Part shown: one piece after another, positions 1 to 6,302 of the stretch
Layout: each line of letters starts with the position of its first letter
Numbering within the stretch: position 1 is the first letter of the stretch
The notes under the pieces: generated by a model
The model's input: only the letters and a program-made list of their open reading frames with translations
Told to the model about the DNA's origin: nothing
The model's database searches: none
Source: Candidatus Avelusimicrobium pullarium
GTDB taxonomy: Bacteria > Elusimicrobiota > Elusimicrobia > Elusimicrobiales > Elusimicrobiaceae
Direction: 5' to 3'
NCBI GenBank assembly: GCA_944323745.1
Contig: CALUTQ010000001.1
Span: forward strand, 124,001-188,000
Length of the DNA: 64,000 bases
Position numbers and translations under genes: made by a program

Positions 1-1
1 G

Positions 2-262
2 CAGCGCTATGATAACGGCGGCACCGTGCCGCGCACCCCTTCCAAAGCCTACGATTTGACCGACCCCGCCCAGGCCGAACAATTTTATCAGGGCGGCACG
101 ACGCTGGTCAAAATTCCACACAGCAACAAACAAGCCGTTTACAATAAAGAAAAGAAAGTGGGCATTACGCTTTCCAAACTGGGCACCAGCCGTGCCGTAG
201 CCATCGGCGCATATTCTTTTGCGCTTAATGAAATTGACAAGAAAAAAAGAGAGCTAAAATGA
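2..262 (+). CDS. 3' end of an unidentified gene (5' truncated)
   Basis: This is the C-terminal 86 codons of a gene that starts before the window; the reading frame is open from base 2, and an internal GTG at 26 is not needed as a start. I do not recognise the protein. The visible part is polar, rich in lysine and glutamine, and ends in a lysine-rich tail, with no membrane segment and no cysteines. Its stop codon overlaps the start of manA by 4 nt (ATGA), so the two are probably co-transcribed and translationally coupled. No function is claimed. Confidence 0.6.
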   Translation, partial: QRYDNGGTVPRTPSKAYDLTDPAQAEQFYQGGTTLVKIPHSNKQAVYNKEKKVGITLSKLGTSRAVAIGAYSFALNEIDKKKRELK

Positions 263-1227
263 ATTTATATCCGCTGAAATTTCGTCCTATTTTCAAACAA
301 ACCATTTGGGGCGGGCACAAACTGCGCGACCAACTGCGCAAAACGTTAGCGCCCGAAGGCACCGGCGAAAGCTGGGAACTTTCCGCCGTAAAAGGCAATG
401 TGTCGGTGGCCAAAAACGGCCCCTTGGCCGGCAAAGATTTGGATGCTTTGTGCAAATATTTCGGCCCGGAACTGCTGGGCGAAAAAGTATGCGCCCAAAC
501 CGGAAACGACTTTCCGCTTCTGTTCAAATTTATTGACGCCGCCAAAGACTTGTCCGTTCAAGTCCACCCCGGCGACGAACTGGCCCGCGCGCGCCACGGC
601 AGTTTTGGCAAGACGGAAATGTGGTACGTGCTGCAGGCCGACCCCGGCGCCAAACTCTTAAGCGGTTTTAAAGAGCCGACAACCAAAGAAGAATATCCTT
701 CCTTGGTGGAAAGCGGCGAAATTATTAACCGTTTAGGCTCTTATGAAGTAACCGCGGGGGACAGCTTTTTTATCCCGGCCGGACGGGTGCACGCCATCGG
801 GGCAGGCATTGTGCTGGCCGAAGTGCAGCAAACGTCCGACATTACCTACCGTATTTACGATTACCACCGCAAAGGGCCCGACGGAAAAGAGCGTCAACTG
901 CACACCGAACAGGCGCTGGATGCCATCAATTTTGAGGTGCTGACCGACGCCCGCACGCATTACATTGCCAAGCTGAACCAGCCGGTTGCGGCGGCCCAAT
1001 GCCCGTTCTTTACGGTAAACGTAATAGAATTGCAAGGCAAAATACAGCGCAATTTAAAAGAACAAAAAAGTTTTGTGGTGTATATGTGCGCCCGCGGCCA
1101 AGCCCAGCTGGACTGCAACGGTTACACCCTGCCGCTTCCCGCCGGAGAAACCGTTTTGGTGCCGGCCCAGTGTGCAGACTGCACCCTCTCTGCCGAGCAG
1201 GCCAAACTGCTGGAAGTATACATTTAA
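259..1227 (+). CDS. manA: class I mannose-6-phosphate isomerase
   Basis: Interconverts mannose-6-phosphate and fructose-6-phosphate in the cytoplasm, linking mannose use with mannosylated glycan synthesis. The 322 residues match the short Bacillus-type enzyme rather than the longer E. coli ManA. The N-terminus (FKQTIWGG) is typical, and the cupin zinc site is visible: Gln101 and His103 in SVQVHP, Glu120 in KTEMW, His178 in AGRVHAIG. The conserved arginine lies in TYRIYDY near residue 198. The start ATG overlaps the previous stop, and a strong terminator follows immediately. It may serve the mannose-type PTS encoded about 13 kb away, but that is inference. Confidence 0.93.
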   Translation: MNLYPLKFRPIFKQTIWGGHKLRDQLRKTLAPEGTGESWELSAVKGNVSVAKNGPLAGKDLDALCKYFGPELLGEKVCAQTGNDFPLLFKFIDAAKDLSVQVHPGDELARARHGSFGKTEMWYVLQADPGAKLLSGFKEPTTKEEYPSLVESGEIINRLGSYEVTAGDSFFIPAGRVHAIGAGIVLAEVQQTSDITYRIYDYHRKGPDGKERQLHTEQALDAINFEVLTDARTHYIAKLNQPVAAAQCPFFTVNVIELQGKIQRNLKEQKSFVVYMCARGQAQLDCNGYTLPLPAGETVLVPAQCADCTLSAEQAKLLEVYI

Positions 1228-1240
1228 AACAACCGTTGTA

Positions 1241-1270
1241 AAAAGCCCCGGCCCGTCTGGGGCTTTTTTA
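1241..1270 (+). terminator. intrinsic terminator of manA
   Basis: A 9-bp stem, AAAAGCCCC pairing with GGGGCTTTT, with a 9-nt loop and a run of six T, 13 nt after the manA stop codon. Confidence 0.85.
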
Positions 1271-1302
1271 TGTGCAAACCCCGTATCCGCTTAAACAAAA
1301 AA

Positions 1303-1414
1303 CGGAGACCCCCCCAATCCTCCTCTTGCCGATTTGCTCTACCGCGCCGCCCAAAGACCCTGGGCCGCCATTTACAAAAACAAGACCGGCAAAAACACCG
1401 GCCCAAGGTCTCCG
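1303..1414 (-). ncRNA. possible small structured RNA between manA and galE
   Basis: On the minus strand this 112-nt stretch is closed by a perfect 8-bp terminal stem, CGGAGACC with GGTCTCCG, and is followed directly by six T (bases 1302-1297), as expected for a factor-independent end. Inside, GACC-n-TGGGCCG (1356-1367) can pair with CGGCCCA-n-GGTC (1399-1410), which competes with the terminal stem for the same GGTC. A TATAAT hexamer (1456-1461, minus) would start a transcript near 1449, inside the galE terminator and so past its left arm. I looked for SRP RNA, 6S RNA, tmRNA and RNase P hallmarks and did not see them. No coding frame looks real. Confidence 0.3.
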
Positions 1415-1423
1415 CTTCCCGAT

Positions 1424-1452
1424 AAAAAACCCTCCGTGTAAACAGAGGGTTT
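1424..1452 (-). terminator. intrinsic terminator of galE
   Basis: An 8-bp stem AAACCCTC/GAGGGTTT (1427-1434 with 1445-1452) with six A at 1424-1429, which is a T run on the minus strand, 28 nt after the galE stop. Confidence 0.75.
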
Positions 1453-1479
1453 AAAATTATACCGGTCAGCCGTTGCCCA

Positions 1480-2457
1480 TTAATACCGTTTATGTTCTTC
1501 CCATTTCCAGGCAGTGGCTATAATGTCTTCTATATGCATATAACGCGGATGCCAGCCAAGCACCGTTTCGGCCGGGCCGTGGGCGGCGGCGTACAATTCG
1601 GCCGGATCGCCGGCGCGGCGCGGGGCGTCCTGCACGGGGCATTTTTTGCCGGTCACTTTTTCGGCCGCGGCAATAATGTCTTTAACAGAGGTTTTCACCC
1701 CTGTGCCCAAGTTGACGTACCCGCTGAACGTGTCCAGCTTTTCCAAGGCCAGACGGTGCGCTTCGGCCAAGTCTTCCACGTGGATGTAATCGCGCAGGCA
1801 GGTGCCGTCCGGCGTGGGATAATCGTTGCCGAAAATTTTAATGCACGGCCGTTTGCCCTGTATGGCCTGCAGCACCAACGGTATTAAATGCGTTTCCGGC
1901 GTGTGTGATTCCCCGATAGATCCGTCCGCCGCCGCACCGGCGGCATTAAAATAACGCAAAGCGGCGTATTTCAGCCCGTAGGCGCGGGCATAATCGCCAA
2001 ACACCTGCTCTATCATCAGTTTGGTGCGGCCGTAAGGGTTAATGGGGTTTTGCGGGTGTTTTTCGTCAATGGGCGTATATTGGGGTTCCCCATACGTGGC
2101 ACACGTGCTGGAAAACACAATTTTGCCTACATCGTGGTTTTTCATCGCAGCCAACAGGTTCAACGTACCGGCCACATTATTTTGATAATATTTCTGCGGG
2201 TCGGTAACGCTTTCCCCCACATAAGCATAGGCGGCAAAATGCAAAACGGCCTCAAAATCATATTTATTAAACAGCGCCTCCAAAGTAGCCGGCTGCGCCA
2301 GATCCGCTTTTTCAAAAGGTACGTGTGCGGGCACGGCTTCGCGGTGGCCATACACCAAATTATCCGCCACCACACAGTCATGGCCCTTTTCCGCCAAATG
2401 TTTAACGGCGTGCGAACCGATATAACCTGCGCCGCCCATTACCAATATTTTTTTCAT
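1480..2457 (-). CDS. galE: UDP-glucose 4-epimerase
   Basis: Interconverts UDP-glucose and UDP-galactose using tightly bound NAD, supplying galactose units for surface polysaccharide or the Leloir pathway. The 325-residue protein is a full-length short-chain epimerase: Rossmann glycine motif GGAGYIGSH at 8-16, catalytic Tyr142-x3-Lys146 in NPYGRTK, and the Ser/Thr cluster SSTCATYG from residue 116. A good ribosome site (GGAAGGGGA) lies just upstream of the ATG. It is transcribed alone from a strong promoter about 145 nt upstream and ends at its own terminator. Neighbouring GT8 and GT9 genes suggest a role in glycan building. Confidence 0.93.
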   Translation of the reverse strand: MKKILVMGGAGYIGSHAVKHLAEKGHDCVVADNLVYGHREAVPAHVPFEKADLAQPATLEALFNKYDFEAVLHFAAYAYVGESVTDPQKYYQNNVAGTLNLLAAMKNHDVGKIVFSSTCATYGEPQYTPIDEKHPQNPINPYGRTKLMIEQVFGDYARAYGLKYAALRYFNAAGAAADGSIGESHTPETHLIPLVLQAIQGKRPCIKIFGNDYPTPDGTCLRDYIHVEDLAEAHRLALEKLDTFSGYVNLGTGVKTSVKDIIAAAEKVTGKKCPVQDAPRRAGDPAELYAAAHGPAETVLGWHPRYMHIEDIIATAWKWEEHKRY

Positions 2458-2599
2458 ATATTCCCCTTCCGGCCCGCTACCCCTTTACGCCAAAAGGCCG
2501 GCTTGCCCTTAATTTGCCATCCCGACCGGGCGGATGCGGCCCGGCCGTGCCGACGTTTTTCAGTTTACGTCGGGCGATACGACAAGATTCTTCCTACAA

Positions 2600-2628
2600 A
2601 GTATAGAAAAATCACCCTTATGCGTCAA
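2600..2628 (-). promoter_or_regulatory. promoter of galE with a long structured leader
   Basis: Minus-strand TTGACG (2623-2628), a 17-nt spacer and TATACT (2600-2605). Predicted start near 2593 gives a leader of about 135 nt. The leader begins with a hairpin (CCGACG with CGTCGG, about 2551-2576), then a second GC-rich stem (CCGGGC with GCCCGG, about 2525-2545), so attenuation or another RNA control is possible but unproven. Confidence 0.7.
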
Positions 2629-2701
2629 CTGAACCTCGTGTGCCACCGGCAGGCGGGTTATTTTAGCAGCGCTTGGCAGCCCCTTTTTGTCCGCCAGACG
2701 C

Positions 2702-2727
2702 AAAAACCCCGGACTAAGCCGGGGTTT
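2702..2727 (-). terminator. intrinsic terminator of the GT8 gene at 2741
   Basis: A 9-bp stem AAACCCCGG/CCGGGGTTT with a 6-nt loop and a minus-strand T run, 14 nt after the stop codon. Confidence 0.8.
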
Positions 2728-2740
2728 GAAACGGACAGAA

Positions 2741-3709
2741 TCAGCCGCGCAGTTTGCGCCGTATGTATTTATAAGGCCACGCCAAGGCGTATTTCAGAAA
2801 GCGGGCCGGATGCATTTGCGGATCCGGTGAACGTTCAAAAAAATCAAACCGCTGTAAATTATACTTTTTAATAAATTTTAACCACGGATGCTCTTTATCC
2901 GTATGCGGCTTGCCGCCCATTGCCAAATATTGCTGATAATATTTTTGCCAGGGGGCATTGTAGGTATACGTCCAAAAACGCACGCCGCCGCCGGCACAGT
3001 GGTAAATCAGCACGTCTTTGCGGTCTTTATCCAAATATTTCGGGTTGGAAGGCAAACAGTTGCAAATATCCGGCAGTACTTCTATGGGGACATTAAACTC
3101 CTGCAGCATTACATTGACCACCCCTTGATCGGGACAGACCAGGTTTTCCAGCCATTCGGCGGTTTTGTTATAGCACCACATACGCAGTTCTTTGCGATGC
3201 GGAATGCCGTCGGTATACAAAGTGACGCCGGCATTATAACAGGGCACCGTCATATCATACTGCGCCAGCGGTTTGACAAAGTTTTTGGTAATCAGGGTAA
3301 GCCCTTTCTGCGTGTCTTTGCACATTGCCACCCCGCCTTTGGAACCGAAATTGTCAAAAATATAAGAAAGATCCCCGTTAATCATTACGTCCACGTCTAT
3401 ATAAAGCACTTTGGCATAAACATCCAGCAAGTCAAAAATTTCATAACGGGCAAAGGTTAACTGCGTAAAATGTTTAAAATTAATGTTATTAAAATCTGTT
3501 TCAACGGCAAATTTATATTCCGTAAAGCGGCAAGGCAAAATACGGTTAATAAAAGCTTTATCCTGTTCGGTAAACCCTTGCTGATAAATCAACACGTCCG
3601 TATTTTCCAACAATTTGGCGTTATGATCCTTTAAACTCAGCAAAGCCACGGCCAACGTAAACAAAAACCGTTCATTGCAGGAAAAGAAAATGGCATTTTT
3701 CTTCGTCAT
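2741..3709 (-). CDS. glycosyltransferase family 8-like protein
   Basis: Probably transfers a sugar from a nucleotide-sugar donor to a surface glycan or LPS acceptor. The 322-residue protein has a GT-A type fold signature: the metal-binding DxD in the context LYIDVDVMINGDL and a later YNAGV block typical of GT8 enzymes. The C-terminus is basic (KYIRRKLRG), as in membrane-associated LPS transferases. I chose the ATG at 3709 because AGAGGA lies 5 nt upstream; a longer reading frame to 3775 adds residues that do not look conserved. It is divergent from the GT9 gene, with 68 bp between them. Confidence 0.75.
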   Translation of the reverse strand: MTKKNAIFFSCNERFLFTLAVALLSLKDHNAKLLENTDVLIYQQGFTEQDKAFINRILPCRFTEYKFAVETDFNNINFKHFTQLTFARYEIFDLLDVYAKVLYIDVDVMINGDLSYIFDNFGSKGGVAMCKDTQKGLTLITKNFVKPLAQYDMTVPCYNAGVTLYTDGIPHRKELRMWCYNKTAEWLENLVCPDQGVVNVMLQEFNVPIEVLPDICNCLPSNPKYLDKDRKDVLIYHCAGGGVRFWTYTYNAPWQKYYQQYLAMGGKPHTDKEHPWLKFIKKYNLQRFDFFERSPDPQMHPARFLKYALAWPYKYIRRKLRG

Positions 3710-3777
3710 ATGCGTCCTCTGGTACAGGCGTAATATGATACAATTGTAGCATAAATTTATTATTCGCCCGTGCAAAT

Positions 3778-5001
3778 ATGAGTTTAAAAGAAACCCAATT
3801 AGATTTGGCTTTATTGCAAATAAACGAACTGGCCGGCCTCTACGGCAAGGACAGTCCTTCCGTACGTCTGGTGCAAACCTTCCGCCAAAAGCGCCGCGCG
3901 CTGAAAAAACAAACCCATTTGTTTTTCCGCCGTTTATTTAAAAAACCAGCCGCCAAGCCCAAAGACAAACTGAAAGTACTGGTGCACGTGCGCGGCGGCA
4001 TCGGGGACGTATGTATGGCCCGTTTGTTTGTTTGCCGCCTGCGGGAAAAATTCCCCACCGCATTGATTTATTTTTGTTTTGACAATCAGTCCACGGTGGA
4101 AATGGTTTTTTCGGACGGAATTATTGACGGGTTTGTATCGCGCAAATATGACCCGCTGGAATATGATTTGGTCATAGCCGGCTGCCACGCGTTCAATTTT
4201 GACTATTACGATTTGCCCCGCCTGCAGCAGTTGGCCCCCGGATGGATGAACGACTTTAAAGCCGCGCTGGCTTTGCAGCAAAAAATAAAAGTGATTTTAA
4301 ACAACACCCCGCATTTGGACGGGCTGTGGGCGCAAATTTCCGTACAGTACGGCTCTTCCCGCGTGGCCAATATGGGCTGGACGGCCGGCATAGCCGTGGG
4401 GCAAAACGACCGCGCGCCTATTGCCTTGCCGACTGACAAAATGCAGGCCATTTTACAGCGCCATCACCTGTGCGACGGGCCCTATATTACCATCCACGAC
4501 GGCACCAACACAAACACCGATTTACACGGCCGCCACGCTACCCGCTGCTGGCCGCGCGCCCATTGGGAAAAATTTGCCCTGCTGTTTAAAAAACGCTTCC
4601 CGCATATACGTATTGTGCAGCTTGGGGCAGGCAACAGCGTGCCTTTTGATTTTGCCGATATCTGTCTGGTAGGAAAAACAACCGTGGCGGAGCTGCCTTA
4701 TATTTTGCAAAGTGCCCGCCTGCATATAGACGGGGAAAGCGGTATGGCGCACTTGGCAAATTTAACTGACGTACAAAGCATCGTTTTGTTTGGCCCGTCC
4801 CCTATGCCTTATTTGGCTTACGCGCGCAACGTAAACCTGCGTGCAGGGGACTGCCGCGACTGTATGTGTATTTTTGAAGATTGGATGAGCCGCTGCCCGT
4901 TGTTTGCCAACAACAATTGTCTGATTGCCATCCGCCCCGAACGCGTAATGGCCGAAGCGGAAAGGATACTGACGGAAGAAAAAACGTCTACAGAAAAATA
5001 A
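3778..5001 (+). CDS. glycosyltransferase family 9 (heptosyltransferase-like)
   Basis: A 407-residue protein resembling the ADP-heptose:LPS heptosyltransferase family, cytoplasmic or peripheral. Family signs are the N-terminal VHVRGGIGDVCMA block near residue 65 and the C-terminal donor-site block DGESGMAHLA near 320 followed by VLFGPS. The first 60 residues are basic and helical, an extension beyond the usual start. The C-terminal part holds five cysteines in a short stretch (CRDCMC, then two more), where many GT9 enzymes have a similar cluster. No ribosome site is obvious. The acceptor and donor cannot be told from sequence. Confidence 0.78.
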   Translation: MSLKETQLDLALLQINELAGLYGKDSPSVRLVQTFRQKRRALKKQTHLFFRRLFKKPAAKPKDKLKVLVHVRGGIGDVCMARLFVCRLREKFPTALIYFCFDNQSTVEMVFSDGIIDGFVSRKYDPLEYDLVIAGCHAFNFDYYDLPRLQQLAPGWMNDFKAALALQQKIKVILNNTPHLDGLWAQISVQYGSSRVANMGWTAGIAVGQNDRAPIALPTDKMQAILQRHHLCDGPYITIHDGTNTNTDLHGRHATRCWPRAHWEKFALLFKKRFPHIRIVQLGAGNSVPFDFADICLVGKTTVAELPYILQSARLHIDGESGMAHLANLTDVQSIVLFGPSPMPYLAYARNVNLRAGDCRDCMCIFEDWMSRCPLFANNNCLIAIRPERVMAEAERILTEEKTSTEK

Positions 5002-5006
5002 AACGC

Positions 5007-5035
5007 TTCACAAAAAAATAAAAAATTGCTATACT
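5007..5035 (+). promoter_or_regulatory. promoter of tRNA-Ala
   Basis: TTCACA (5007-5012), a 17-nt spacer and TATACT (5030-5035), preceded by TG in TTGCTATACT, an extended -10. Predicted start lies about 5 nt before the tRNA. Confidence 0.75.
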
Positions 5036-5047
5036 ATATGTACAGAA

Positions 5048-5123
5048 GGGCCCGTAGCTCAGCTGGGAGAGCGCCTGCATGGCATGCAGGAGGTCGCAAG
5101 TTCGATCCTTGTCGGGTCCACCA
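5048..5123 (+). tRNA. tRNA-Ala (anticodon GGC)
   Basis: A complete 76-nt cloverleaf: acceptor GGGCCCG/CGGGTCC, D arm GCTC-GAGC, anticodon stem CCTGC/GCAGG with loop ATGGCAT, T arm GCAAG-TTCGATC-CTTGT and an encoded CCA end. The third acceptor pair is G3:U70, the main alanine identity element, which confirms the amino acid independently of the anticodon. Confidence 0.97.
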
Positions 5124-5132
5124 TTTTAACTT

Positions 5133-5480
5133 GTACCCACTCGTAAGAGTGGGTTTTTTTATGAGTTGCTTTCCTGCAGGCGCGCTGCCGTGCCGTTGCG
5201 GTTGGGGAGGTCGCCTGCATTGTGGGGGCTTATATTTAAACCACTCGTAAGAGTGGGTTTTTTTATGCGCTGCTTTCCTGCAGGCGCGCTGTCGTGCCGT
5301 TGCGGCTGGGGAGGTCGCCTGCATTGTGGAGGCTTATATTTAAACCACTCGTAAGAGTGGGTTTTTTTATGCGCTGCTTTCCTGCAGGCGCGCTGCCGTG
5401 CCGTTGCGGCTGGGGAGTTCGCCTGCGTGGCAGAGGCTTATATTGTACCCACTCACAGGAGTGTTTTTTATGGTCTGCGT
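5133..5480 (+). repeat. tandem array of 104-bp units, three full copies plus a diverged fourth
   Basis: CCACTC of successive units begins at 5137, 5241, 5345 and 5449, an exact 104-bp period. Each unit starts with a terminator-like hairpin (CCACTCgtaaGAGTGG then T7), followed by ATG and a 29-codon open frame, then a larger stem made by TGCAGGCG and CGCCTGCA. Units 1 and 2 differ at only a handful of positions, while unit 3 diverges in its last third and unit 4 only keeps the start. Because 104 is not a multiple of three, long ORFs across the array are artefacts. Two 9-mers of the unit, GGAGGTCGC and CGCCTGCAT, also occur in the adjacent tRNA-Ala, which may hint at its origin. Confidence 0.93.
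5136..5160 (+). terminator. tRNA-Ala terminator, first hairpin of the repeat array
   Basis: CCCACTC/GAGTGGG stem with a GTAA loop and seven T, 12 nt after the tRNA CCA. The same hairpin recurs at 5241 and 5345, and a weaker form at 5449. Confidence 0.85.
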
Positions 5481-5520
5481 TCCCGCAGAGGCGTTGCCAG
5501 ACCGCAAGAAATTTTCTTAT

Positions 5521-5549
5521 AAAAAAGGCCCCTTGGCGGAGCCTTTTTT
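5521..5549. terminator. bidirectional terminator after the metallophosphoesterase gene
   Basis: AAAAAAGGC pairs with GCCTTTTTT around an 11-nt loop; it has A/T runs on both sides, closes the smc operon on the minus strand and backs up the repeat array on the plus strand. Confidence 0.75.
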
Positions 5550-5558
5550 ATTTCGTAT

Positions 5559-6302
5559 TTACATTCCTAAAGACAAACTGTCTATCAGAAACCCGGGCAG
5601 ACCTGCTTTGCGCATTTTCTGCTGTGTTTTGGCGAAGTCATACGGTTCGCGCATAAAATGGAAAATCTGCTGCCCGCTGTCCCACAAGCCAAAAGCCGCG
5701 CGCGTATCGTTATCCCGCGGTTTGCCTACGGAGCCGGGGTTGATTACATAGCGCAAAAACGGATGCAACACGATTTGCTGGTCCTGGTGCACCACAGCCA
5801 CGTGGCAGACGTTTTCGTCCCCCTCCATATAAAAAGCCAAATGCGTATGCCCCACAAAAAGCACCTGTCCTTTCCACAACGGATACGCCGCGCGATACTG
5901 CTGACAGCTGGCAAAATATTCTTTTATCGGGTCCATAGGCGTGCCGTGCACGACAGTAAACTGATCCCCGTGTACGATTTCCGGCAGGAAAGAAACCTGC
6001 CCCACCGTTTTTTTGTTCATTTGCTCGGCGCTCCAGTCCAACGAATGAAGCGCGTCAAAATTAAAATATTCACGCAATTCCGGATGGGAAAACACCGCAT
6101 CGTGGTTGCCCAGCACGCCCACGGCCAAGCCTTTGTCCTGCAGGGCCATATACTTTTGTACGCATTTTTCCGGATCGGGGCCGTAACCAATCAGATCCCC
6201 GCAGAAAATGTATTTTTCGGCGCCTTCTTTTTTCAGCCGCGCCAAAACGGCATCAAAGGCTTCCAAATTGCCGTGAATGTCAGACAAGACCCCGTATTTC
6301 AT
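5559..6302 (-). CDS. calcineurin-like metallophosphoesterase
   Basis: A 247-residue single-domain phosphoesterase, likely cytoplasmic, acting on a phosphodiester or phosphomonoester of unknown identity. All dinuclear metal motifs are present: Asp8 and His10 in SDIHGN, Asp36 in CGDLIGYGP, Asn66-His67 in GNHD, His119 in VVHGTP, and His152/His154 in GHTH. The GDLIGYGPDP block is typical of the YfcE/MJ0936-type group. Its ATG shares one base with the smc stop (TAATG), indicating coupled translation. Confidence 0.85.
   Translation of the reverse strand: MKYGVLSDIHGNLEAFDAVLARLKKEGAEKYIFCGDLIGYGPDPEKCVQKYMALQDKGLAVGVLGNHDAVFSHPELREYFNFDALHSLDWSAEQMNKKTVGQVSFLPEIVHGDQFTVVHGTPMDPIKEYFASCQQYRAAYPLWKGQVLFVGHTHLAFYMEGDENVCHVAVVHQDQQIVLHPFLRYVINPGSVGKPRDNDTRAAFGLWDSGQQIFHFMREPYDFAKTQQKMRKAGLPGFLIDSLSLGM

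Noticed and set aside
1303-1414. SRP RNA, 6S RNA or tmRNA as identity of the hairpin region
   Set aside because: The GGAA/AGCAG core of SRP RNA, the large central bubble of 6S and the tRNA-like ends of tmRNA are not present.
1272-1454. A plus-strand 60-codon frame between manA and galE
   Set aside because: Proline-rich composition, no ribosome site, and it covers hairpins and a terminator.
5294-5751. Long plus-strand frames across the 104-bp repeats that continue into the metallophosphoesterase region
   Set aside because: The period is not a multiple of three, the frames shift between units, and the downstream part is antisense to a well-supported gene.
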